A stretch of 64,000 nt of DNA, from positions 682,001 through 746,000 of the forward strand of contig MCGT01000010.1 of NCBI GenBank assembly GCA_002104935.1, read 5' to 3'. The DNA is from Hesseltinella vesiculosa. Its lineage: Eukaryota > Mucoromycota > Mucoromycetes > Mucorales > Cunninghamellaceae. The notes under the pieces were generated by a model. That model worked only from the letters and a program-made list of their open reading frames with translations. It did not search any database and was not told where the DNA came from. Position numbers and translations under genes: made by a program. Below are positions 22,382 through 37,519 of this stretch, one piece after another (positions within the stretch are counted from its first letter, which is position 1; the number at the start of each line of letters is the position of its first letter).

Positions 22382-23694
22382 CTAAATGGCCCCTTCAGCA
22401 GCCTGCAATTTGAACCAGTCAATCGTTTCTTGTAATCCTTGACGTACAGAGAAGCGAGGCTGCCAGTTAAGGTATCGTTTGGCACGCGTGATATCCGGTT
22501 TTCGTTTTTTAGGGTCATCCATTGCTGCAGGCAGGAGTTTGATGGGCACTTTGGCATCCACTTTGTCTCGAATGCTCTCAGCAAATTCCTTGATGGTATA
22601 TTCTTCAGTGTTGCCTAAGTTCACCGGCTCAGTATAAGGTTTGTTCATCAGCAAAATCAACCCGTCCACCAAATCGTGGATATACTGGAAAGATCGGGTT
22701 TGATCGCCATTGCCATAAATCGTCAATGGTTCTCCTCGGATCGCTTGCATGATAAAATTGCTGACCACTCTTCCGTCGGCTGGGGACATCCGAGGCCCAA
22801 ATGTACTAGTTACAAAAAAAAAAGGCGTTGGTGACTTTGTCTCTGCAAGGAGCTCTAGCAAGAGTCTTGCGCTACATTACTTGAATATCCGAGCCACCCG
22901 CACGTCTACATCATTTTGCCGCATGTACGAGTAGGTTAAGGTTTCAGCGATGCGCTTTCCTTCGTCATAGCAAGCACGAGGTCCAATGGGATTAACATGG
23001 CCCCAGTATGTTTCTTTTTGAGGATGTTCTTCAGGGTCGCCATAGACCTCTACAAAAACGCTTGGTCAGCTCCTTTTGCTTGGCTGCTGCTGTTAGTGTA
23101 CAGACCTGAAGTGGACGTTAATAAAAAGCGGGCTTTGGTTCGTTTTGCCAACCCCAGCATGTTGATGGTACCCATGACACTCGTCTTGACGGTTTTGGTG
23201 GGATTGTATTGGTAATGAGGAGGCGAGGCTGGGCAGGCAAGGTGGTAGATTTGCGAGACCTCGATCATGAACGGGTCGACGACGTCGTGGCTGACCAATT
23301 CAAAGTGGGGATGGCCAATCCAGTGCTGGACGTTGCGTTTGGAGCCAGTAAAGAAATTATCTAGCACAATAACTTCGTGCCCCATCCACATGAGACGATC
23401 CACTAGGTGAGAGCCCACAAAACCTGCACCGCCGGTCACCAGGATGCGTTCTCGTTTTCCAGGACTCAGCTGCCGCACAGGTGGGTAGGTTCGCTGGGCT
23501 TGATACACAACAGTGCCGTCATCCAAAAATGTCCTGTCCGAGTTGGTTTTTGGCAAGTACAGGTCGCGCAACCACTCCAGAGATACATCCGAACCTATCG
23601 CAGGATCGCCAACATGATCCACATATGTTTCATTACGCTGCTGATCAGGTCTTTCACTTGGTGGTTCACTCTTTGTCATGATAGCAGTATCCAT
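22382..23694 (-). CDS. UXS1: UDP-glucuronate decarboxylase (UDP-xylose synthase)
   Basis: Three exons (23106-23694, 22881-23049, 22382-22805) encode 393 residues. The SDR Rossmann motif [10 protein letters not shown] binds [19 protein letters not shown], the catalytic [11 protein letters not shown] (YxxxK) and the signature NTFGPRM and [14 protein letters not shown] are those of UXS enzymes. It converts UDP-glucuronate to UDP-xylose, the donor for xylosylation of capsule, cell-wall or glycolipid glycans. The N-terminal 80 residues are soluble with no membrane anchor, suggesting a cytosolic form. It starts 140 bp from the MMT gene in the same direction. A second in-frame Met (MTKSE) five codons downstream is an alternative start. 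Confidence 0.95.
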
Positions 23695-24263
23695 AAAATA
23701 TGTTCCGTGAATTTATCGTAGCGCTTCGTTGATCACTGCCGCAATGTAAATAGAAAGAAAAAGACGAGGAAGAAAGAAAAAGAAGAGCAAAAAAAGGGAA
23801 AGCCTGAAAAAAAATGTGTTTCAAAGCCAGAGAGAGGATTTCGGGCTCACGTGGTCTGGACGATTGGCATGATCAAAACGAATCAAAACAATCAACCTCT
23901 CACAGATGCCTCAAGAAGTCTGCAAGATATCCATTTGGCCTTTTTAGTGTGGCTCATGCTTTTACTTTGTGCGTCCACGTACACAGTCCGTTTTGCCTAT
24001 GACTGTCCACAAGCACTCCTCCCTTTTTATTTTGATGGTTATGTTTATTGAAAAAAAAAAAACCAGTAGTCGAAGAAAAGTTTAAGAGTGTAAGAAAGAA
24101 AAGTGTCAGTTTGTTGTAGAGAAATAAGGAGGAGGTCGGGGGTTATCCAAAATAAAATAAAACAAGGAGTTACGAGGACAAGGGATGGAAAGGGGGTGAC
24201 GGGGGACGAGGGGGTTGACTATCGCATCAAAGGTTTGGACGTGGAAAAGTTTTACAGAAAGTC
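23695..24263. other. Spacer between UXS1 and the Rab8 gene
   Basis: Contains the UXS1 promoter and the Rab gene 3' region. It is purine-rich on the plus strand at about 23750-23815, which is a C/T-rich leader for UXS1 read on the minus strand. No gene is seen. Confidence 0.6.
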
Positions 24264-26423
<2,160 letters not shown>

Positions 26424-29400
26424 CTAGTTTAATCGAGGGTCAATGACAAACATGCTGGAATAACCATAATGCGGAATGATGCGTCTACACAGTAAAATAA
26501 GCCCATGGAAGTTAGGTAAAATTTGGACAACCCAAAGCCCCCAAAGTTTACCTTGTGATGGATTCTTTGTGATGGCCAAAATATCCAATTCGATAGATCC
26601 CAGCTTTGTTTTCACAAGACGAAAAAGACAACGACCAAAAGCATCGTGAGTGAGATTGAACACGTTCCCTCTTACGATAACTTACGCAGTGTCTGATTAT
26701 TAATTTCCCATTCAATGACAGCCATGGACTGACCAAAGAGACGGCTGGTGCTACGCCATCGGAATCTATTGAACGTCGTAAAAAAACAAAAAAAACAAAA
26801 AAAAAAGATGAGCGTGTTGTAGGTCACCGTGCACTCTGTTTTTCTTTCGTACCTGGTATCATAGTCATGATCCGTACGCACCGTGACCCACTGACCGCCT
26901 TCTACACGTTGCTCCACCGTTAAAAAGGTATCGTCCAACATTGGATTATGCCGAGGATTCCCAGCAACAAACGAGGCTTTGACCGTGGTGGTTTCTTGAG
27001 GGGTGTAAAGTGGCGCAACGTCTTGGATCAGCTCACCGAAACCTCGGAGCAGATTCGGTAGGTCAGCACGCCGTCTTGGGGTAAAGTCGAACGAGGCACC
27101 TTGAGGATAATTCATATCCAAGGACAACGGCAAGTTGCTTGTTTTGATCAAATCCTCTGTAGATTGGCCCGTTGCGATGGCTTTTGCCAGTGCTGAGAAC
27201 ACTGTGATGTAGCCTTCTAGGGTATGAGGGCCATAGGCGGTAGCCGCAGCTTCAAATCGTTGCATTTGATACTCTTCATACGTAGCCACATAACTCTACA
27301 GAAAGAAGACACATGGACTGAGCCTTTTTTGTTTCCAGCTCAGGCACCCATTTTTTTTACCGAGTAGCCATTGGCAGGGCCAGATAAAATCACCGCAGTG
27401 ACATTTGCCCCATTGGCTACCAAGGTGTCCTTGATGGATTTGCGTAGTCGCCGACCACTCATGGTTGTGAATTCAGCAGGAACGCCGGCGATGTAGATGT
27501 CACCAACCTTCAGCAACTGGATGTCGAGGCCATGTGGCTGCCAAGCGTGTGGAAAGTCCATTTCACCCGTGTCAAAGAGGATTGGTTTAGGTGCATGGCA
27601 GGCTTCCTGTTCTTGACTTGGGGTTTTGATAAACCAGCGGATCGCTTTGAAGTACCAAGGCATGCTGGTAGTGTTCTAGTCGACAAAGCCCATGCTGTTA
27701 TTGGCTCATCATCGTCGATTTGCAAAGGTTTGGTTTTTACCTGATACACTCCGATCCCAGGCTCCGCGTCCGTTGTACCGGCAACTGAAAAAAAAAAAAA
27801 AGAATCATGAGGAGCTGTTTGTGACAAGGCTGAGGGAGCCAGCAGACTGCTTACTGAAGCCAAGGCCCTAAAAAAAAAAAAAAAAAAAAGTCAGACGGCA
27901 TTTTTTTTTCATCTCCTATATTTCCGGGGGAACAGGGAAAGGAAAACAAAAAGGGTTACCATGGCAGGGAGGCAAAGTTCATGAATGGAGCCATCAGGCT
28001 GAGGTAGTTTTGTACCGGGGAGGTTCCAATAAACCTGGCGGTAATCAATGGAACCTGAGACGGACTGATTATTCTTTTTCGCGTCATGATACAGGTCGAT
28101 GGCTTTGAAAGCTTGCTGGCCACCAATCATGCGATTGGACTCTAGGTCGCTCACTGTCCAAGCTGGGCCTCTAGAAAGAAATAAGTCATTCCTTGGTTCG
28201 GCTTGACAGGTTTCTTACCTTCCCTGGCAGGTGGAAAACCAAGGGCATTTTGTTTCGCGGGTTCCATCACAAGGCTGGTCTGTCCCCGTACAAAATGACC
28301 CCAAGGTATGCGGGCTGACGTCTCCCTCATTGGCCTGGGCAAAGGCGGCGACAAAATTTTCCTGCGATAGATTGTGAGAGCGAGCGAATCGTTCGACTTG
28401 ATAGGCTGCATAACCTTTGTTGTCGCCATTGACCAGCGTGTTCGTTTTATTCACAGACACGCCATGCACAGCAAACCTGAGCGAAGAGAGTGGAATAAGC
28501 GCCGCTTTCCCCTGAGTTTGAACCTCCTTTTTTTTTCCCCTGCCTCTCCTTTCCTCTTTTTTTTTTTTCGCTATTTTACCAACTGATCAGTCCAAGATCT
28601 TCCTTTTCTGTATGGAATCCTAGGAGTGACATGGTTTTGTCGACATCATAAGGATATTGCTCACGTTCACTTTGAGGATTCAATAAATATGCAGCAGGGG
28701 ATCGATTTATGTTGGTGTCCAGGAGTTCACCAGCGTGATGAACCAACTCACCAGGTTGGAGGTGATCATGCGCATGACCAATGGCTTTGACAATACCGGA
28801 CACAATGGGCTGAACTGATTCTTCCAACCATCCTTTCACAGGTATCTCGTACAAGGCTAAATAAGAAAGAAGAGGGTGAAACCTTGGCCGAGGCTGCTTT
28901 CGCTAGCGAGAGGGAGGGCGAAACAAAACACCTTTTTTTTTTTTTTTTTAATTAAGCACTTACTATGCTCTAAATAACCACCAATGGCAGAGTGGGTATG
29001 AGTGCTAGAAATCATTACATTGGCATGGGTATACAAATCGGGTCCATAGAGTGCCTGCAATCTTTGGATAACACGATCTTTCAGTGCGTGGCCGACGGAT
29101 TGAAGGTCAAGGTTGACAAAAACCGTGCGCTTCAAAGGGAAATTAGTCTGGTTTTGGCGTGGCGTGATGGCCCCAGTTGATGGCTGGTTGTGGGCCTGTG
29201 GCAAAGGGCCAAATGGCTGTTGAGTGTCATGGAACTGATTCATTGATAATGATCGGTATCGGTCGTCTGGTTGCTCGCTTATGATAAACGCTCGGGCAAA
29301 CGTGCGCTGCAGAATTCCCTGACCAAGCTGAGCCCATTCTGCATAACCAAATAAATGGATCTCGGCCACCGGTCCAGTGATGTCCGCTTTACCCACGCCT

Positions 29401-29465
29401 ATCGAATAGCAAGATACCCACCCTCTGAAAAAAAGACTGGCGATAACAACTTTCAACAAGAACAT
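26424..29465 (-). CDS. Neutral ceramidase
   Basis: Eleven exons (28964-29465, 28580-28856, 28219-28476, 27960-28170, 27855-27867, 27741-27784, 27361-27675, 26853-27295, 26686-26765, 26552-26603, 26424-26484) encode 751 residues. A signal peptide (MFLLKVVIASLFFRGWVSCYS) leads into GVGKADITGPVAE. Zn-site histidines are in SSTHTHSAIGGY and WFAVHGVSVNKTN. The catalytic-serine motif appears as NEGDVSPHTLG. ACHAPKPILFDTG, ILSGPANGYSSYVATYEEYQMQRFE and the Ig-like C-terminal domain (GIYRIGYFGHHK) complete the family pattern. It hydrolyses ceramide to sphingosine and fatty acid, outside the cell or in the secretory lumen. Exon 5 is only 13 nt. The family usually has GDVSPN; here the last residue is His. 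Confidence 0.93.
27855..27867 (-). other. 13-nt microexon of the ceramidase gene
   Basis: Read on the minus strand, TTAG|GGCCTTGGCTTCA|GTAAGC supplies G-L-G-F plus one base and links LPAM to IAGTTDAEPG. The family motif PAMG-GF-AGT is restored only if this exon is included, and skipping it would shift the frame. Confidence 0.8.
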
Positions 29466-31175
29466 CGTCAGAGGGAGTTGATTATGGATATAAAAGAATG
29501 CAAGGGGGTGGGAGGGGAGAGGGAAAGAAAAAGTGAAAAGAGAGTAAAGGAAGCAAGCTCAAGGGAAAAAAAGTGAAAGCTTAAAAAAAAAGCAAAAACG
29601 CATGACTCTCTCCTTTTTTTTTTTTTTTTGCTTGCCATTTTGTTGCGGTGACATGCCAATTGGGGCAGGGTCTGACCCGACCCTCTTGCCTGAAAAGGGA
29701 TTTCGCTTGAAGGTGCCATTAAAAAGAAGCCATAGTCAAATTTTCGCTCTCCTTTTCTTCTTCCCTTCATTACCTTTGTGAACAATGTGAGGGTCGATCT
29801 AATAAGACATCAAGCCCAATAGGAAGAAAAAGCCAAGCCTTATTACATATTCTGCCATGACCACTTTGAAAAAAACAGAGGCAACGATATCCTAATTTCT
29901 GCTCTTTGCCAGCTATTTAAAGCTAGGAGATGAATACATCATTACGTCATTCGTACAGAAAGCAAACAATGTTATAAAGAAAAATATAGAAAAAGCTACG
30001 AGGAAACGTCATGCTGCTTAGGATATTTGACATCTTTCTTCGACTTTCCCAATTTCAATCAGCTGCAAAAGCGGAAATTGGTGCCTCATTGCGTTTTCCT
30101 TTTTTCCTTCATTTTGGTTTCCGCTCAATGCAGTTGCTTGACGTTTTGGTTACAGTAACGACGTCGTACTGCAACAGCGTCGCTACTTGCCAGATGCTAC
30201 ACGCCTAGGAAACGGCGAGCGCACACCATCGTCCCGTTCCTTGTATCCCCCATCGCAGCCACTTTTTCCTATCACAATGGTGTGACCCCGATAGACAGAA
30301 AGACATTTATTTTCGATGAAACATGGCTCTTGGCAGGGATGCGTAGAAAGTAAAAATGGTTGGGTAGCCTTTTTAAATGACATGCCTATGATGAGCCACT
30401 CCTTTTACAGCTTTTGCGAGCTAAGGCTAAAATCAAGCTTGTATTCTATTAAAAATAAATGGAAGGAGATGAGAAGGAACCCGGCAAAATGGAGAGGTGC
30501 ATGGGCCTGCTCTGCAAGGACCAAAAAGCCCTCCCATTTTGTGAAACGGAGGCAATGCGTTGGCTTGGCAACCCCAGCTGATTGGCTCGCTAAAACACTT
30601 CTTGAGTCCCGCCTTTTTGTCTTCCGGTTCTCTCGCAGCAGAGCAAGCACAGAGTTTAGAGCTAAAAAGAAGTCTATTGCAAAGATAAGTGAAGAAAAAA
30701 AAATTCAGAAGTGAGTCAAGGTGCCAAACGGCAGTGATCGACGCTTTTTTTTTTTTTTTTTTCTGTGATTCAACATTAAGACTTTTTTTTTTTTTTTTCT
30801 GGTCAACCCATGAACTCAATTCCCAAGGGAGGTCATGCCAATGGTGATCAAAAAACCAACCACTTATTTTTAAGCAGCTCATGCAGGCACCTGAAAAGAG
30901 TGAAGAAAATTGGACCATTACCAAAATAGCACTAGTGCGATAGACATTGTTCATCAGCTTCATTCACCTCATTTCAAATCTGCAACTTTTTCCCTTGGCG
31001 AAGGCCAGTCTAAACTCAATGAGGCAAGTTGACCCCTGTGTGACGACAGAAAAAAAGCCTTGTTGATCGACTGTCTCCGACTGTCTCTTTCATTTCTCTT
31101 TCTTCTTTCTCCGTTTTCAAGCCTCGTTTCTACATATTTTTATTTTCTTTATCTTCATTTTTTTTCACTTTACCC
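29466..31175. other. 1.7-kb divergent intergenic region
   Basis: It separates the ceramidase and the mannosyltransferase, which are transcribed away from each other. Open frames in it are lysine- or serine-rich readings of homopolymer tracts and show no family features. A CCAAT-type box (GATTGG) lies at about 30581 and a strong pyrimidine tract at about 31075-31170 precedes the mannosyltransferase ATG. No RNA gene is recognised. Confidence 0.5.
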
Positions 31176-32974
31176 ATGAAGCATAGGTTCCAACTCGTCC
31201 TGCTTCTGGCATTTCTAGTGATCATATATACCTCCTCCCTGTCATCCTGGTCCAAAGGTGCTGCAGAGGACTTATCCACAAGGAACAAGCCATGGTCCAT
31301 GGATTCTCATTCACCACAGCAGCAAGCCAGCTCTGAGTCAACGTTGCAGCTTGAGCTTGAAGAACTATTGCAGAAGGATGATGAGAAGAGTATTGACAAT
31401 GATGGCTTCACCCTTCCTCCTGAGCCTGTGTCACCTGTAAAGACAGATGTGATAAGTGACACTGCCGCGCCATGTACAACCTATGACTGCGTCAATGATA
31501 ACCCCTCGCCTCTGACACCAACACTGCCTTTACCGGGTGCAGCTCGAAAAGCAAACGCTGTCATTGTGATTTTGTGTCGCAACAGTGAACTGGATGACAT
31601 GCGACGGTCTCTGCGTGAATTTGAAGAGTAAGGAAGCGAAAAAAAAAAAAAAAAAGAGACAGCCCTCATGGTATCTCACACCTTTATTATTATTATTATT
31701 ATTGTCATAGCCGTTTCAACCGTCGATATCATTACCCCTATGTGTTCTTGAACGATGATCCTTTTGACGATGATTTTATGGCCTCGATTCGAGCCATGAC
31801 TGAGAGCGTGGTTGAATTTGGCCAGGTGCCAAATGAAATGTGGTCGGTCCCTGAATGGGTGGACGAGCAGAGGATGCACCAATGTCTGTTGGACTACCGT
31901 ATCCGCGGTGTTCTCTATGGCGGATCTCTGTCGTACCGTCACATGTGCCGCTTCAATTCTGGCTGGTTTTATCGCCATCCTTTAATTGAAAAATATGATT
32001 ACTACTGGTAAACCAGACTTGTCTTGAAGTGACCAACGCTCATTTTTTTTTTTTTTTTGAATAGGCGCGTGGAACCTGGCGTGCATTTCTTTTGTGATTT
32101 GCTATATGACCCCTTTTTGTACATGCAGGACAATGGAAAGGAGTATGGCTTCACCATTACCTTGAAGGAACTGCCAGAGACCATTCCCACTCTGTGGGCA
32201 ACAACCATGGAATTTGCTAAAGCAAATCGCATCAACACCACCTTGCTTCGCTTTTTCTCGGACGAGTATGACGATTACAACTTGTGTCATTACTGGTCCA
32301 ATTTTGAAATTGCCAGTTTGAATTTATGGCGTGATCCCAAATATCAGGTCATCTATTTTAATTTTTATATTTGCCAGCACTTTGCATCTGACGCTTCCCA
32401 CCTTCCTTCCTAGGCTTACTTTGACTATCTGGATCAAACAGGCAACTTTTTCTACGAACGTTGGGGCGATGCCATTGTACATAGTTTAGCAGCAGGCATG
32501 TTTTTGAGAAAGGACCAGGTACACTTTTTTGACGATATCGGTTATCAACATGACAATTTTGCTCATTGCACCGAAGATGGCAACCTAGGCACCTGTCTTT
32601 GCCCTCTTGGTAAACATTTATTGCATCCATTTTCACTTTTTTGCTTTTGCTCTGACATTATTTACCCGTAGATATCGAGAATTTTGATGATAATCAAGGA
32701 TCCTGCTTATCGGTGAGGAGAAAAAAAAAATAAGAAAAAAAAATCGAGGGAGTCTAATCGTTTCCTTTGTTTTTTCGCACAGCAATGGCATGAATACCCC
32801 GAAAAAGGAATTCCATGGAATTTCCAACCTGACCCTGAAACCCACAACGTGTCTAGCTTTTCAAACGCCCTTCCAACTGAAAACAACGAAAAGCATATTG
32901 AAAAGAGCAACACTCATCCCATCGAAAACGGCATGCGCCCCATCGAAAACGAGCGTGGAGCCATTGCCATTTAG
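31176..32974 (+). CDS. GT15 alpha-1,2-mannosyltransferase (KRE2/MNT1 family)
   Basis: Six exons (31176-31627, 31711-32007, 32065-32347, 32414-32609, 32672-32712, 32783-32974) encode 486 residues. It is a type II Golgi protein with one N-terminal anchor ([16 protein letters not shown]) and an acidic Ser/Pro stem to about residue 125. The catalytic domain opens [17 protein letters not shown] and shows family blocks [78 protein letters not shown] and [13 protein letters not shown]. These contain the Mn2+/GDP-mannose site and the catalytic Glu in EPG. It adds alpha-1,2-mannose to O- or N-glycans of secreted and wall proteins. Intron 1 contains a (TTA)n microsatellite. Confidence 0.95.
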
Positions 32975-33622
32975 TGTGCATTTGTAACATACCGTAGAGT
33001 GAATCATCTACAAACCTTGTCACCCAAGAAATAATAAACTCAACTCCTCATTTATGTACCAGTATCCTTTTTCCGAACCGAGTGGTTTTTACCAGGGGCT
33101 TCAAGGGGCCGTCAGTGACCGATCATTATTATTATTTTGGAGAAGGGTGGCAATCTTCATCATTCATGAGATATTGTCCTATGCGGGCTAATCATAATGT
33201 TAGCTGGTCAGCATCGCTATCATTCCCTCTCTGATCCCTGTAACACAGACCCAGGTGTCGGATTCGGAAGTCGATGGCCGTTGGCTGGATGCTTTTTATG
33301 AGAGCTTTGCTAAGAATAAGAAGAGATGAGATTTTCACAAAAGCATTGGACCATATTCCTGCCAAGGTTTGGCTCAGCTGGACATGATACACAATATTGG
33401 ACGGGTCAAAAAGGACCTCTCTGGAAAGGCCCGGTGTCGATATTTATATCAGTGGGAAAAAAAAAAAAATAGGCACGGCTCGCAAATCCACGCTAAGAAA
33501 AAAAAGATTACATTTTTTTACTACATCGTATGAAGCTTTGAAATGAGAGGAGATTTAAACAATAACAGTAAAAGACTGGAGGGGATAAGGGTAAGAGAAT
33601 AATAAATTAAAAATAAATGGAA
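32975..33622. other. Convergent 3' region, KRE2-like and Bem3-like genes
   Basis: 648 bp without a gene. AATAATAAA at about 33030 is a candidate polyadenylation signal for the mannosyltransferase and AATAAATT at about 33601-33608 lies near the end of the RhoGAP. Short A runs are present. Confidence 0.6.
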
Positions 33623-36600
33623 TTAAAACGAAGGTTCTATGACCATGGCAGTGTATTCAGTGCTTTCAGGAAGGGCAGGGCTTGCTGAGAAGGAGCGAGG
33701 GTGAGGGCTTCTTGATCGATCATGCGTAGGGGTGGATGTGGAAGAATAGGATCGAGGATGGTTGGGCGACGGACTGAGACCTCGGCTTTGGCCATGATAG
33801 CTTTGGTGCGGTGACAGTTGCTGGGGAGAGGCTGAGGAATGAGGGATGTGTGATGGAAGCTGTTGTGGTGAAGAGGAGAGTTCTAGCTGGGGTGGAGGGG
33901 AGTGAGACGTGAAAGCTCTTGGGGCTGTATCTTGCGCCATAGAGTTAGAGGAAGTCATCTGTTGAGCGTATGCTGAAGGCTGCTGTTCTAGGAAGGAAGG
34001 TGTGGTGTGGGCTTGTGGGCTTGAGGAAAGGATATCGTTGTAATCAATTTGGTATTCGTCATCAGAGAAGTTTTGTTGTCTTGATTGCTGCAAGGCTCGC
34101 AGCTCTTCATGATCCAAACCCAAAGTGTTATCCTCGTCATCGTCCTCGATGATTGTAGTGTAGCCTAACGACGCCACGCAGAAAATAAAAGAGTGATGAG
34201 TTGCCCTTTTCACATTGGCTGGCTTCATGTATTTTTACCTTGTGTGCGTCGTTCCAAGCCAACAATGGATTTGGGTGCATTACCCATGTAAAGAGTCGAG
34301 TTTCGGTTACTGCGTCCACGCTTGTCAACAATGGGTGGCAGGATCATGACGGGAGGGCTCTGCTGTTCTGGTACAGGTGCTGGGGTTGGAGCAGTAGGAG
34401 GGTTGGCTGAGGCAGTAGGGTCGTACTTTGTGAAGAACACATAATCAAATTCAGACAGGAACTGATTGAAGATGACGGCAGGGATGCCCAAAGTGGCCGA
34501 GAAGACAATACCAATGTTGCGCAAGGTCATTTTGTTAACGCCAGCGTTTTGAACAATGCGGATCAAATGAGCCGACAGCGTGCGGAGCAAGGTGTAGTTG
34601 GACATGGGAAGCATGGAGACCAATCGGCCCAGTTCTTCCGTTCGGTATTGCCGGTCCTCCACATCTATTCATGTGAAACAAAAAGCGTCAAGGTGGGTCA
34701 TTTTGCAGACATAGAGAGGCGCTGACTTACCAGCCACTTGTAAAAAGTCATTCAACAGTTCCATTGTCAAGACACTCCCTGGGAGTTCACGGAACCACAT
34801 TTTCAGTAAGCCAGCAATAGCATGAACTTCGTGGTTATATTCTTCGAGGTCAAGCAGCTGGACGTCACCCTCTGAGGAAATGGAAGTAGAGTGGAGGTGA
34901 GTGGTATTGCTCGTCGGATTTTTTTTTTTTTACCTTGGTTGAATTTTTCTTTTAGTTTTTTGATTCTGGCAGCACTGCCACTAAGTCTGTAGATGCCTTC
35001 TTCTTGAGCAGCATCCTTGGCTTCAAGGAATTCAATACAGCGGTATACGATGGAGGGCAGTTCGTATTCAGGAGCGACGCGGGATACTTGGATCGCTTCA
35101 TCCAAGGGAATGCCAAACACTTGCTTGGGGCCACGTTCATCGGGGCTAAGCGTTTGCTGGAGATCAGGGAAACCGAGAATACTGGTGCCATTCATGATAG
35201 CAGCGGCTTGATCGGCAGACAAGGCGCCTTGCAGTCCTTGTAAGGGGTTGTTCTTACCGCTGGGCGTCACAGGCGTTGGTCCAGTGACTTCGGCTTGCTG
35301 GGTCTTCTTCTTCCCCCAGAATGATTTTTTCTTTTTCTCATCCTCATCACCATTCATCACATTCTTTAGGTCGTTTTCATCAAGACTGGATCGCTGGCGC
35401 TGATGAGACTTTTTCTTGGGGTTCGAGGCATCCGATTTTGTACGGCGGAGGTACTTGTTCAGCTGTTCACGGTAGTCATTTCCTTCGCTCCCGGATGCAT
35501 TGGGAGGTACGCGGGTCATATCATCATCCAAGATATATTGTTTGATGGCTTCGACCCACTGGTCACGCTCAAAATCGGAATCAGCACAAAGCACATGGCG
35601 AGCAACGCCTTGAGGAGCAGACTTTTTGGGTTCCAAGATCAAAAATGCGTGCCGGTAGGCATCTTCACCGCTGGCTTGGTTCACTTGGCGACCAATTTGA
35701 GCACGGGGCAGTTGGATGGAGCCGAGGTACTCCCCACCTTTCTGAATAATATCAATGAAAGGCTTTTGTGAGTCATTTTGCTTTTTCGTCAAAGGGGCTG
35801 GCTTACGCTTTCAAAGTAATTTAGGGTATGACCATCCAAGACAAAGAACCGAAGTTTCCAGCCACCCCAATTTTTTCCACGTTTTGTCAGATAGCCAAAT
35901 TTGCGTTTTGGGGGCTGGAGAAAAATAAAAATGTGAGAACGAGTGTCTCTCGGTCATTTCTTGTGTAACTTACACCAGAGTGATGTTTTTCAATGACGTT
36001 GGTGCTCAGGAAATCGCACAGGTCCGTCATATCCGTCAAGGGCAAACTCAGAACTCGCTGGAGGTACTGTTCCACCATCATCTAATTTAAAATTAAAAAA
36101 AAAAAAGTGAGCCTTTCTAAACCGAGGTAAGCCTGAAATCCTTCTTTCTTGGTTTACCCTGCGTTCATCCACTTTGGCGGGGGCCCGAGACACAAACAGA
36201 GACTTGTCAGGCAGTCTTAGCAGTTGGTTATAGACGGAGGGTTGCTTGGCTTTTATCTAAAGAAAAGACGATCGTGGGTAAGTGTGTCGTGCAAACTGGT
36301 TTATCATTACCGTTTGATCCAGGGCAATAAAGTCAGCAAAAGGCTTTTCTGAAGACCAAAGAGGCTCCATACCATCGGCGGCAACTGGGGATTTCTTGCC
36401 CACGCGAACAGTGAAGGAAAAGATGACCTTGCCTTTTTCATTGGTGGTCATGTTGGCGCTGATGACTTTGACAAGGACATCCAAAGTGGCCGTGGGCTTA
36501 GGTGTGTTGGGAGGAGGTGGAGACTGGAGTGAGCCGTACATATTTGCTGGAGCAGCGGTGTCCAGATCCAAGGGACGAGGAGGAGCAAACGCTCTGGAAA

Positions 36601-37519
36601 GAGCAGGTGGGGAGGTGGGTTGGGGAGGAATATAACCAGTGGTTGCGACAGTAGGGTCAGGAACTTCATCATCTTCTACGAACCTCTGCAGAGAATAGGA
36701 GCTTTGTTGTGCCGTAGGAGTGGGAGGGACAGGGGAAGTCATGATGGTGATACGCTGCTGTGGAGGAGGCGTCTGAGAATGTTGGTCAATGATAGGGGCA
36801 GGTGGGAAGTTGGGAGTGCGGGGGGTGCGGCCGGTGGAGGAATTCAGAAAGGCGTTGGGCTGGCTGTCATTGGCTAAGATGGGGTCCAGTGGTAGCGGTT
36901 GGGATAGCTGAGGCGGGGTGGAAGAGGATGAGGAACCAGAGGAGCCAGGACCGTGACGCATGGGTGGAGGTGGGAGCGATGACTGGACAGAAAACGAGCC
37001 ATCAACATTGGCAGCGTAGGAAGTTGAGCTGGTAAAGACAGGGGCATTTTTCCTTCGCACGGCTTCATGGTACTTGGTGTACAGCATGATATCCTTTTCA
37101 TCCATAGCGGCAGCCAGTTCCACCGTTGAAGCAGTGTCGTCGTGGAAGAGGTCATGGACCTCCAGGGATGCATTGTTTGCAGTCGTGGGTGTCTTGAGAG
37201 TGATGTCTAGAGGCTCAGTGGTGTCAAACATCATGTCAAAGGCGGAAAACGAAGTGGGCTGGGTGGAGACAGCGAGAGGAGCGGGTGCTTGTGCAGGAGG
37301 TTCAGCAGGTAAGGCCAATTGCGCATAATGCGCCAAATCTTTGGTAGGAGGAGGACTGGGTTGACCGGTTTGTTTGAGCAGTTGGTCCCGTTCAGAAACT
37401 ACAGATGCCAGTTCAGCTTGCAGTTCTTGAATGATGCCACGTTGTTTTTCAATGATCTTCCAAAGATGATCAGTTTGGGAGGGACCAATATTCAATGAGG
37501 GTGGCACCACTTCCGTCAT
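33623..37519 (-). CDS. Bem3-like Rho/Cdc42 GTPase-activating protein (PX-PH-RhoGAP)
   Basis: Eight exons (36311-37519, 36158-36256, 35974-36081, 35807-35914, 34934-35741, 34731-34871, 34239-34664, 33623-34164) encode 1,146 residues. A short coiled coil (LWKIIEKQRGIIQELQAELAS) is followed by a long Pro/Ser-rich linker. Around residues 355-470 is a PX domain (LDVLVKVISANM...FSFTVRV...KPFADFIALDQTVIKAKQ). The PH domain follows (RKFGYLTKRGKNWGGWKLRFFVLDG to DQWVEAI). RhoGAP spans about 705-920: FGIPLDEAIQVS, EGIYRLSGSAARIKKLKEKFNQG with the arginine finger, HLIRIVQNAGVNKMTLRNIGIVFSATLG. The tail is Ser/Pro/Gln-rich. The domain order is that of Bem3, which down-regulates Cdc42 at polarity sites. 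Confidence 0.93.

Noticed and set aside
29468..29785. 105-codon minus-strand ORF upstream of the ceramidase
   Set aside because: Driven by lysine/serine/phenylalanine homopolymers and without an acceptor site joining it to the ceramidase signal peptide.
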